64,000 nt of DNA from Pikeienuella piscinae. Lineage in GTDB: Bacteria > Pseudomonadota > Alphaproteobacteria > Rhodobacterales > Rhodobacteraceae. The position numbers were made by a program, and so were the translations under genes. Below are positions 7,451-14,637 of the stretch, in pieces (within the stretch, counting starts at the first letter, position 1; each line of letters starts with the position of its first letter). The stretch lies in NCBI RefSeq assembly GCF_011044155.1, contig NZ_CP049056.1, forward strand, positions 4,282,001-4,346,000, written 5' to 3'. The notes beneath the pieces are model-generated. The model had not been told where the DNA came from. It ran no database searches and saw nothing but the letters and a program-made list of their open reading frames with translations.

Positions 7451-8926
7451 TTGGTCGATCTTGGGAAATTGGAAGGGCGAAAACGTTGGCAAGAAAGTAC
7501 GAACCGCTCCACGCGCTCTGCCATTGCGGCGCGCACGCTATTGCGCGTGCTCCCGCTGGCGAACGGTTTTTCTGAATGGCGACGAAAGAATTTCGAGGGT
7601 TTAGATTACTTTGTTCGCGCCGCGTTGCTAGTAACGCTTGCGAGCCGAGAAATAGTATCCGCTGACGATTTACAGTCGGCGGCTGAAGCCGCGCTTGCGG
7701 CAGAGCCTAGTTTTCGCCATGATATGATTGAACGGGGCTTTTTTTCAAAATCTGCCGTGCATGCAATCTTGTCCGCGTACAGAGATGCTTCGTCTGGTGA
7801 CGCGATTGGCAGTTCAAGCAACGCCGCCTCCACAATCGTCGATGATCCGGATGCGGGTCATGCTGTCATCTCAGCTGCGGCGGCGGACGCCGTCACAATC
7901 GAGGCGGGCGCAGCTGATGACACGCTGCTAACGTCTCCGCTCTGGCCGCAAGAAGCCCCCGACTGGTGGCAAGTCGGTTGGTCGAGGTGCCAAGCCGCCC
8001 TTGAAGTCGACCCCGCCTACGCCTTCTGGCTGCGCTGGTATCAGGCAGTACTCGACGGCGCGCCGCAGAACTGGGAGATGCTGCGCGAGATTGCGCTGAT
8101 CGCGCCGGAGGATTGGGACGCTGGGCCGGAGCGGGTGGCGGAGCGGATCGCGGAGATCGAGGCGCGGTATCTCTCCGACGCGACACGGCTTGCGGAGCGG
8201 GTGGATGTGAACCCCGAGACGGGGCTCTTGCGCGTCACACCGATTGAGGTCGAGGACACGCCGCTCGTCTCCGCCCTGCTCGGCCATGTGGAGACGATCC
8301 TCGACGGAGCGCTGGCCGTGCCTGCCAACGGTTTACGCGAAGCATCGTTTGTTCCGCGCCTGATCCGGACCACAATCACGCGCCACGCGAACGATCCACA
8401 GCGGGTCGAGATGAGCATGGTGACGGCGGCGAAGAGTCTCCGGCGCGAGATACGCGAGACGGAGGAGTTGCCGAAATCGGAGGAGAATCTCGCGCTGCTC
8501 GACGCGGTGGAGGAGACGGCGCGCGGGGTGCGGAGCGCGCATCCGGAGGTCGCGGCTGCGCGAGAAAGGCTGGCGCGGCAGGCGCTGAATGAGTTGCCGG
8601 AGGGCGACAAGGCGAAGCTGGAAGTCTGGCGCCCGATCCTTGTCGATACGTCGGGCGGGCAAATGCGGGACGACTACACGGCGGACATTTCCGCACTAAT
8701 CGCAGATCGCGATCTTCCGCCGATGGGCGATGCGCCGCCGCTCCTGGCCGTCGACGATGCGGCCGCCCGCATATTTAGCCGGGCCGCCGCTTCATGGGAA
8801 TTGTTGCGTATCGCGGACGAGGCGCTGGAGGGAATTTCGGTTAGAACCGGGATGAAAAAGCATGAGATTCTGGGGACGCTGATGGGGGTCATTTCTCTCG
8901 GTCTCTCTATCTACGGCGTGCTTTAG
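7451..8926 (+). CDS. Uncharacterised protein with C-terminal hydrophobic tail
   Basis: 491 residues starting at TTG, supported by a strong GGGAGGGG Shine-Dalgarno 6 bases upstream. I do not recognise a family. Residues 1-90 are basic then helical; about 100-160 is a low-complexity Ala/Ser/Asp-rich linker; about 168-215 is Trp-rich (PDWWQVGWSRCQ, YAFWLRWYQ, NWEMLREIALI); a long charged helical middle follows; and the last 18 residues (LGTLMGVISLGLSIYGVL) are hydrophobic, suggesting a tail anchor. Base composition is mosaic: roughly 7480-7900 is visibly lower in G+C than the rest. The gene stands alone, flanked on both sides by palindromic repeats, which suggests an accessory locus. Confidence 0.7.
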   Translation: MVDLGKLEGRKRWQESTNRSTRSAIAARTLLRVLPLANGFSEWRRKNFEGLDYFVRAALLVTLASREIVSADDLQSAAEAALAAEPSFRHDMIERGFFSKSAVHAILSAYRDASSGDAIGSSSNAASTIVDDPDAGHAVISAAAADAVTIEAGAADDTLLTSPLWPQEAPDWWQVGWSRCQAALEVDPAYAFWLRWYQAVLDGAPQNWEMLREIALIAPEDWDAGPERVAERIAEIEARYLSDATRLAERVDVNPETGLLRVTPIEVEDTPLVSALLGHVETILDGALAVPANGLREASFVPRLIRTTITRHANDPQRVEMSMVTAAKSLRREIRETEELPKSEENLALLDAVEETARGVRSAHPEVAAARERLARQALNELPEGDKAKLEVWRPILVDTSGGQMRDDYTADISALIADRDLPPMGDAPPLLAVDDAAARIFSRAAASWELLRIADEALEGISVRTGMKKHEILGTLMGVISLGLSIYGVL

Positions 8927-8972
8927 CGCTGATGAAACGCATCGATTCCTTTTACGGTGGAGTATCGCGCGC

Positions 8973-9086
8973 CCTCGCCACCGTCACTCCGGGGCGCAGC
9001 CCCGGATCGCGCCCGCCCCTCCCCCCGGGAGGGCGCGATGCGCCCACCCCAGGGTCGGGCGCGATCCTCGCCGTGTGGTGGCGAGG
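8973..9086. repeat. Nested inverted repeats forming a ~114-base imperfect hairpin
   Basis: Outer arms CCTCGCCAC (8973-8981) and GTGGCGAGG (9078-9086) enclose GATCGCGCCCG (9005-9015) with CGGGCGCGATC (9056-9066). A local hairpin TCCGGGG-CGCAG-CCCCGGA (8988-9006) partly overlaps the inner arm. The block fills most of the gap between the uncharacterised gene and the sirtuin gene and looks like a REP/BIME-like or non-autonomous element. Confidence 0.6.
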
Positions 9087-9113
9087 TTGCGGCGGGATCA
9101 GGGAAGCCAGGCG

Positions 9114-9809
9114 ATGAACATCGTCATTCTCACCGGCGCCGGCATCTCCGCCGAGTCGGGACTCGGGACGTTTCGCGATGTCGGCGGGCTCTGGACCCGG
9201 TATCCGCTGGAGGATGTGGCGACGCCGGAGGGGTTCGCGAAGGATCCGGCGCTGGTTCACGAGTTCTACAACATGCGGCGGCGGATCGCGCGGAGGGCCT
9301 CGCCGAACGCCGCGCATGCGGCGCTGGCGCGGCTGGAGGCGGGTTGGCGCGAAGCCGGGCGGGGCGGGTTCGCGCTGGTCACGCAGAATGTCGATGACCT
9401 GCATGAGCGGGCCGGCTCGCGGAACGTTCTGCACATGCACGGGGAACTCTTGCGCCAGCTTTGCGGGGCCTGCGGCGACCGGCGGGATTGCCCCGGCGAT
9501 CTGAGCGCGGCGGCGCGCTGCCCGGCCTGCGGGGCCGGGGCGCTGCGGCCGGACGTGGTCTGGTTCGGGGAGATTCCCTATCGGATGGAGGAGATCGGCG
9601 ACCTGGTTCCGGCCGCCGATCTTTTCGTCTCCATCGGCACATCGGGCGAGGTCTATCCGGCCGCCGGTTTCGCGGCGGAAGCGGCCCGCGCCGGGGCGCG
9701 GACGCTGGAGTTGAATCTCGAACCCTCCATCGGCCGGTTCGACGAGGCGCGGGAGGGGCGGGCGAGCGAGATCGTGCCGCTTTGGGTCGCGCAGATGCTG
9801 GCCGGGTGA
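9114..9809 (+). CDS. cobB: NAD-dependent protein deacylase (sirtuin, class III)
   Basis: 231-residue Sir2-family enzyme that removes acyl groups from protein lysines, consuming NAD and releasing O-acyl-ADP-ribose and nicotinamide. Visible are the NAD motif ILTGAGISAESGLGTFRD at the N-terminus, TQNVDDLHERAG with the catalytic histidine in LHMHGEL, and a four-cysteine zinc ribbon (LCGAC ... RCPAC). Residues YNMR match the Y-x-x-R signature of class III sirtuins such as CobB and SIRT5, which favour succinyl/malonyl-lysine as well as acetyl-lysine. The length is normal for the short bacterial form. It converges with the copper chaperone gene, with only 25 bases between them. Confidence 0.95.
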   Translation: MNIVILTGAGISAESGLGTFRDVGGLWTRYPLEDVATPEGFAKDPALVHEFYNMRRRIARRASPNAAHAALARLEAGWREAGRGGFALVTQNVDDLHERAGSRNVLHMHGELLRQLCGACGDRRDCPGDLSAAARCPACGAGALRPDVVWFGEIPYRMEEIGDLVPAADLFVSIGTSGEVYPAAGFAAEAARAGARTLELNLEPSIGRFDEAREGRASEIVPLWVAQMLAG

Positions 9810-9834
9810 AGGGTCGCCCGGCCAGCCCGTCCGA

Positions 9835-10347
9835 TCAGTCGGATTTCTTCATGCCGGAATGACCGGAATGACCGGAATGGTCGGCGTGGCCGCCCATTTC
9901 CCCGCGCGCCTTCACCGGGGTCTCCACCTCAAGCTCGGCGCCGCTTTCGAAGACGAGCGTGATCGGAACGCTCTCTCCCTCGACCAGCGGGCGATGGAGG
10001 CCCATCAGCATGATGTGATAGCCGCCCGGCGCCATCTCTATCGCGCCGTCTTCGGGGAGGGGGAGGCCCTCCACCGCGCGCATCTTCATCACGCCGTCCT
10101 CCTGCAGGCTTTCATGGAGCTCGACCTTCGCGGCGACGTCGGATTTCACCCCGACGAGCCGGTCGGCGGGGCCGTGGTTCTCGAGGCTGACATAGGCGCC
10201 GCCGGTTTTCGCGGTCGCGGCGGTGGCGAAGGCGTAGGGGTGCACCGCCATGATGGCGCCGTCGCCGGCGGCGTGGCCGGAATGATCGGCGGCGGCGGAC
10301 ATGGGCAGGAGCGCCGCGAAGGCGGCGGCGAGAAGCTTGAGTTTCAT
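9835..10347 (-). CDS. Periplasmic copper chaperone PCu(A)C
   Basis: 170 residues with a signal peptide (MKLKLLAAAFAALLPMSAAA). The family delivers Cu(I) to the CuA site of cytochrome c oxidase in the periplasm. The copper motif H-M-x10-M-x21-H-x-M is represented by ELHESLQEDGVMKM followed by GGYHIMLMGL. Extra histidine-rich segments stand at both ends of the mature protein (DHSGHAAG and HADHSGHSGHSGMKK) and could act as additional metal ligands. It is followed upstream on the same strand by a DUF2946-like gene, a common neighbour of copper genes. Confidence 0.92.
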   Translation of the reverse strand: MKLKLLAAAFAALLPMSAAADHSGHAAGDGAIMAVHPYAFATAATAKTGGAYVSLENHGPADRLVGVKSDVAAKVELHESLQEDGVMKMRAVEGLPLPEDGAIEMAPGGYHIMLMGLHRPLVEGESVPITLVFESGAELEVETPVKARGEMGGHADHSGHSGHSGMKKSD

Positions 10348-10389
10348 CTTGATGGTCCCTTCGGGAAGCGTGGCTGTCGAATGTATGGC

Positions 10390-10719
10390 TCAGGCTTCGA
10401 AAGGGGGCGCGCGGGGACGGGGGGCGAACACGGCGCGCCAGGGTGCGGGCGGCGCGGCGGCGGGGCGTGGAGCGGGCGCGCGCGTCGCACGCCGGAGGGG
10501 CGGGCGGAACGCGGGCGGCGCGATCAGCGACTTCGCCGCAAGGCAGGCGTCGCAGCCGATCTGCGGCGGGGTGGAGGCCGGGCGCCCGGTCTCGAAATCG
10601 TAAGCGGCGACGCCCAGGCCGCAGACGACCTCGCCCGCCGCCGCGAGCGCGGGGCGGGGGCCGACCGTGAGGCCGATCAGGAGGGCGAGCAGTAGCCGGG
10701 GAAGAAAACCTGGTCGCAT
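10390..10719 (-). CDS. Small exported DUF2946-like protein
   Basis: 109 residues with an N-terminal hydrophobic export signal (LLLALLIGLTVGPRPALA). The mature part holds a C-x2-C pair (GCDACLAAK) and a Pro/Arg/Ala-rich tail. Small proteins of this layout (DUF2946) are often found beside copper-handling genes. The gene precedes the PCu(A)C gene by 42 bases on the same strand, so a role in copper homeostasis is likely, but it is inferred from position. Confidence 0.6.
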   Translation of the reverse strand: MRPGFLPRLLLALLIGLTVGPRPALAAAGEVVCGLGVAAYDFETGRPASTPPQIGCDACLAAKSLIAPPAFRPPLRRATRAPAPRPAAAPPAPWRAVFAPRPRAPPFEA

Positions 10720-10787
10720 GACCCGCCTATGCGATGTGCGGCGTCGTGGATCAAGCGCCGCGCCGTCGCAGCAGGCGACGGAAGGCT

Positions 10788-11075
10788 TCAGGCGGTCGCC
10801 TGGGCCTTGGCGATTTCCTTCTTCACCTTGAGGGCGCGGGGCGAAAGATCCGCATCCTTCGCCTTGGCGAGATAGGCGTCGAGGCCGCCGCGATGATCCA
10901 CCGTCCGCAGCGCCGAGGTGGTGACGCGGAAGCGGAAATTGCGGGCGAGCGTCTCGCTCTCCAGCGTCACGGTGCCGAGATTCGGCAGGTAGCGGCGGCG
11001 CGACTTGATGTTCGAATGGCTGACGCGGTTGCCGGTCAGCACGCCCTTGCCAGAGAGTTCGCAGCGACGGGACAT
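10788..11075 (-). CDS. rpmB: 50S ribosomal protein L28
   Basis: 95-residue large-subunit ribosomal protein. It begins [20 protein letters not shown], the canonical L28 N-terminus, and continues [14 protein letters not shown]. The first ATG of this frame lies seven codons upstream, but the conserved start is at 11075. The gene is 93 bases downstream of the MFS transporter and probably has its own promoter. Only one cysteine is visible in the N-terminal region, so this looks like the zinc-independent type. Confidence 0.97.
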   Translation of the reverse strand: MSRRCELSGKGVLTGNRVSHSNIKSRRRYLPNLGTVTLESETLARNFRFRVTTSALRTVDHRGGLDAYLAKAKDADLSPRALKVKKEIAKAQATA

Positions 11076-11168
11076 CGGTTTTTCCTCGGCGTTCAAGACA
11101 GAAGGGCGACGCCCCTTGAGCGACGCCGGAATTCGGAGAGCGCTTCTTAGGCGCGACTCAGGCAGGCG

Positions 11169-12395
11169 TCAAGCCGGGCTGACGGCGGCGCGGGGCGCGC
11201 GCGGACGCGAGCGCAGCAGGATCGCCAGCGCAATGGCGAGATTGACGAAATTCCAGGCGACGCCGTTGATGAAGGCGGCGGTGTAGGAGCCGGTGAGGTC
11301 GTAGATCCAGCCCGAGCTCCAGCCGCCGAGCGCCATGCCGAAGATCGTCGACATGATGACCACGCCGACCCGCGCCCCGGCCTCCGCTGGCGGCAGGTAT
11401 TCGCGCACGATGATCGCGTAGGAGGGGACGAGGCCGCCCTGCGAGAGCCCGAAGATCAGGCTGACGACATAGAGCGGCGCGAGCCCGTCATAGGGAATGT
11501 AGAGCATCAGCGCGATACATTGCAGCGTTGAGCCGATCAGCAGCGTCTTCAACCCGCCGATCCAGTCCGCGAGCAGGCCGGAGGCGAGGCGCGAGGCGAC
11601 GCCGCCGAGCAGCATCAGCGACAGCATTTCCGCCCCCACGGCGGGGCCGTAGCCGAGATCGACGCAATAGGCGACGATATGCACCTGCGGCATCGACATC
11701 GCCATGCAGCAGGCGAGCCCGGCGAGGATAAGGAGCCATTGCAGCACGCGCGGCGAGAGACCGGCGCTCATCGCCGCGGCGCGGGCGCGCTCGCCGGCCG
11801 CCGCCATCGCCGCTTCCGGCGCGCGCCGGCGCAGAAGCAGCGCGAGCGGGATCACCGTGCAGACCACAATGGCGGCGAGCGCGAGATAGTAGACGCGCCA
11901 GCCCTCCGCCGCGAGGATGTCGGACAGCGCCCAGGGCCAGAGCGCGCCGGCGATGTAGTTGCCGCTGGCCGCCGCGGTGACGGCGAGGCCGCGCCGGCGC
12001 ATGAACCAGTGCGAGATGTCGGCCATCAACGGGCCGAAGCCGGCCGAGGAGCCGACGCCGATGAAGAAGTGGATCGCCGTCAGCGCGCCGAGCGAAGGCG
12101 CGATGGTGGAGAGCGCGAACCCCGCCCCGAGCGTGAGCGCCGCGCCGATCAGCGAAAGCGTGACGCCGAACCGGTCGACCAGTTGGCCGACGAAGAGACT
12201 GCCGAGCGCGAAACCGACCATCGTGAGGACGTAAGGAACCGTCGAGGCGCCGCGCCCGCCGCCGAACTCCGCCTGCACCGCCGGAAGGATGGAGATGAAC
12301 GTCCAGATGCCGACGCTGGAGACCGAGCCGATCACCAGGGTGAGAAAAAGCCGCCACCAGGAGTAGCGGCTGTCCAAAACGCTGGCGTCGCTCAT
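11169..12395 (-). CDS. MFS transporter
   Basis: 408-residue major facilitator superfamily protein with about twelve hydrophobic segments. The loop between helices 2 and 3 reads GQLVDRFGVTLSLIG, matching the family's D-R-x-G signature, and the helix 4-5 region contains HWFMRRRGLAVTAAASGNYI, common in the oxalate/formate and monocarboxylate-type branch. The substrate is probably an organic acid, but this cannot be decided here. The gene sits between rpmB and meaB on the same strand without an obvious functional link. Confidence 0.85.
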   Translation of the reverse strand: MSDASVLDSRYSWWRLFLTLVIGSVSSVGIWTFISILPAVQAEFGGGRGASTVPYVLTMVGFALGSLFVGQLVDRFGVTLSLIGAALTLGAGFALSTIAPSLGALTAIHFFIGVGSSAGFGPLMADISHWFMRRRGLAVTAAASGNYIAGALWPWALSDILAAEGWRVYYLALAAIVVCTVIPLALLLRRRAPEAAMAAAGERARAAAMSAGLSPRVLQWLLILAGLACCMAMSMPQVHIVAYCVDLGYGPAVGAEMLSLMLLGGVASRLASGLLADWIGGLKTLLIGSTLQCIALMLYIPYDGLAPLYVVSLIFGLSQGGLVPSYAIIVREYLPPAEAGARVGVVIMSTIFGMALGGWSSGWIYDLTGSYTAAFINGVAWNFVNLAIALAILLRSRPRAPRAAVSPA

Positions 12396-12453
12396 ATGGC
12401 GGGGTTAGCGCGCCCCCGCACGGTTGTCACGCGCAGATTGGTGATGCTTCGAT

Positions 12454-13446
12454 TCAGCCCTGCTTATCCGAGAGGAAAAGCTTCAGAAGCTCCTCGGCCG
12501 CCAGTTCGGGGGCGAGATCGCCCGCGTCAATGCGGGCTTCGGCCTTCGGGGCTTCACGCGCGACGGCGGGGTGGGCGGCGAAGGCGGCCTTAAGTCCTTC
12601 CTCAAGCTCGAACCGCATCCAGCGCCTCGCCTGCGCGGCGCGGCGCCTCGCGCGATAGCCGCCGGCGCGGCGATGCGCGTCGAGTCCGGCGAGGCGGTCC
12701 CATACCGCCTCCAGCCCCTCGCCGGTCGCGGCCGAGACCGTGGTGGCGTCGGGGACGCCCTCCGGGTCGCCTTCGCGCCGTCGCATCAGCCGGAGCGCGC
12801 CGCGGTAATCGGCGGCGGTGCGCCGGGCGGCGGATTTCAAGTCGCCATCGGCCTTGTTGACGACGACGAGGTCGGCGATCTCCATGATGCCGCGCTTGAC
12901 GCCCTGCAACTCGTCGCCGCCGGCCGGCGCCATCAGCAGGAGGAAGAGGTCGGTCATGTCGGCGACCATGGTTTCCGACTGGCCGACGCCGACGGTCTCG
13001 ACGATCACCACGTCGAACCCGGCCGCCTCGCACAGGAGGATCGCCTCCCGTGTTCTGCGCGCGACGCCGCCGAGGGAGCCGCGCGCGGGCGAGGGGCGGA
13101 TGAAGGCGTTCGGTTCGCGCGAAAGCCGCTCCATCCGGGTCTTGTCGCCGAGGATCGAGCCGCCGGAGCGGCTGGAGGAGGGATCGACCGCGAGAACGGC
13201 GACGCGAAGGCCCCTCCCGATCAGCATCATGCCGATCGCCTCGATAAAGGTCGACTTGCCGACGCCGGGCGTGCCGGTGAGGCCGAGACGGATCGCCGTT
13301 CCGGGGCCGGGATAGAGCCCGCCGATCAATTCGCGCGCGGTCTCCCGGTGGTCGGGGCGGGTCGATTCGACAAGCGTGATCGCCTGCGCCAGCGCGCGGC
13401 GCTCGCCGGCCTCGATCCGGGTTCGAAGGTCATCCGCTGCGCTCAT
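12454..13446 (-). CDS. meaB: G3E GTPase MeaB (methylmalonyl-CoA mutase chaperone)
   Basis: 330-residue P-loop GTPase of the MeaB/ArgK group. MeaB guards and reloads adenosylcobalamin in methylmalonyl-CoA mutase. Visible motifs are Walker [12 protein letters not shown] (about residues 56-66), the switch region [30 protein letters not shown] and the base-recognition motif VVNKADGD. Length and C-terminal helical dimerisation part ([19 protein letters not shown]) are normal. No mutase gene is in the window, so the partner must lie elsewhere. The reading frame overlaps no neighbour. Confidence 0.95.
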   Translation of the reverse strand: MSAADDLRTRIEAGERRALAQAITLVESTRPDHRETARELIGGLYPGPGTAIRLGLTGTPGVGKSTFIEAIGMMLIGRGLRVAVLAVDPSSSRSGGSILGDKTRMERLSREPNAFIRPSPARGSLGGVARRTREAILLCEAAGFDVVIVETVGVGQSETMVADMTDLFLLLMAPAGGDELQGVKRGIMEIADLVVVNKADGDLKSAARRTAADYRGALRLMRRREGDPEGVPDATTVSAATGEGLEAVWDRLAGLDAHRRAGGYRARRRAAQARRWMRFELEEGLKAAFAAHPAVAREAPKAEARIDAGDLAPELAAEELLKLFLSDKQG

Positions 13447-13532
13447 TCCGCCTCCCGCGCCTCTGACGGTCGGTTCTGGCGGATTTGGGGCGGGCGGGCA
13501 ATGGTAGGGCGAAAGAGGTGCGGACGCCTTGC

Positions 13533-14429
13533 CTATCGCAGCGGCTCCTGCGTCCAGCCCTCGCGCTCATCGTTCTCGATGCGCCATGCTTCCAGAAGTT
13601 CTTCAAACGCCTCTTCTGGCGCGAATGGCGAGGACCAGTTCTCAAGCACGTCGAATTGGGGAGTAGGCACCGCGCCGATGTCGGCGCTTCCTATAGCGAT
13701 ACTGATCCTGTTCGCCACTTTCAGGATAGCCTTTTGGCATGACCAGATGTCGGTCAGTGTGACCCCATCAATGGTTCTTGTGCGATTGATAGAATCGGCG
13801 GCGTGTAGAAGGAATTTATTCGCATAGCGCTGAACCTGTTCGAAGGGCGCATCCCTAATGGTCTTCTCGATGGCGTCGAAGAATGTGTCGCCGACAGTGT
13901 CGTCGCGATCGCGCGTTTCGGGGGGCGTATCCATCATACCGTCGAAATACTCATGCTGGACGTCAGACATCACGAAGGCGCGGGGGCCGGATGTGTCTCC
14001 CCAAAAATCGCCGCCGCCGGGCGGATTGTCTTCGATGAACCCCGCGGCGCCGTCAAACGGCAGCCCGTCATGGCAGACAAACATCTCGCGGGTGAGTATC
14101 GTGCGATGCGCTTTCAGATCGTCGATGAGGCGCCGAAGCGAGATCACCTGCTTCGCATCCTGTCGATTGGCTGGTTCGAGCAGGCGACGAATGGCGATAA
14201 GCTGCTCCGCGAGATAGCCGCGCGTGAGGGCTGACGCGATGACTCCGGATTGGGTGGCGAACCCGCCTCCCGCCTTCTGAGCGTACTTTCGCGAGTTGTT
14301 GATCAAACGGAACACCGCATCTGACCATAGCATTTCAAGGATCTGCTTCGAGATCGCATGATGCTCGTCATTTTCGAGCCAGAGCAGCCATTCATCGCGC
14401 TTTTCCCGAAAGCGCATGAGGCGATTCAT
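13533..14429 (-). CDS. Uncharacterised protein, probable accessory gene
   Basis: 298 residues, mostly predicted helical and charged, without signal peptide or membrane segment. I do not recognise a confident family. Segment [20 protein letters not shown] followed by a run of hydrophobic/basic helices faintly recalls HEPN-type helical domains (AbiU2-like), but the R-x4-6-H nuclease motif is not clear, so this is speculation. Base composition is clearly lower in G+C than flanking meaB and hrpB, and codon use includes many A/T-ending codons, suggesting horizontal acquisition. It is a single gene with its own upstream region. A defence or toxin role is possible. Confidence 0.6.
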   Translation of the reverse strand: MNRLMRFREKRDEWLLWLENDEHHAISKQILEMLWSDAVFRLINNSRKYAQKAGGGFATQSGVIASALTRGYLAEQLIAIRRLLEPANRQDAKQVISLRRLIDDLKAHRTILTREMFVCHDGLPFDGAAGFIEDNPPGGGDFWGDTSGPRAFVMSDVQHEYFDGMMDTPPETRDRDDTVGDTFFDAIEKTIRDAPFEQVQRYANKFLLHAADSINRTRTIDGVTLTDIWSCQKAILKVANRISIAIGSADIGAVPTPQFDVLENWSSPFAPEEAFEELLEAWRIENDEREGWTQEPLR

Positions 14430-14453
14430 ACACCGGACGTCACAGTTCTTGGC

Positions 14454-14482
14454 ATCGTATTTGTAATCCGAACTGGCGTTAA
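14454..14482 (-). promoter_or_regulatory. Candidate sigma-70 promoter of the accessory gene
   Basis: Read on the minus strand, TTAACG (14482-14477) and TACGAT (14459-14454) are separated by exactly 17 bases and sit about 25 bases before the ATG at 14429. Each hexamer matches the consensus at four of six positions. Confidence 0.4.
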
Positions 14483-14637
14483 CCGATATATTCTCTCTCC
14501 AACGATCTTGCTGACGTCAGTGTGTTCAACTCGATCTGATATTCGCTGACTATTTTACTGAAATGCGAGACGGCTACTCAGAATGACGAAGCAGGCAAAG
14601 GTTTGCCGTCTCGCCGGACTCGACATAATCAGACACC

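Noticed and set aside
7735-7747. T-run in the uncharacterised gene as a programmed frameshift site
   Set aside because: The frame continues normally on both sides with consistent coding, and no partner frame follows.
13533-14429. Assignment of this gene to the AbiU2/HEPN family
   Set aside because: Only a vague helical resemblance; no clear nuclease motif, so the function is left open.
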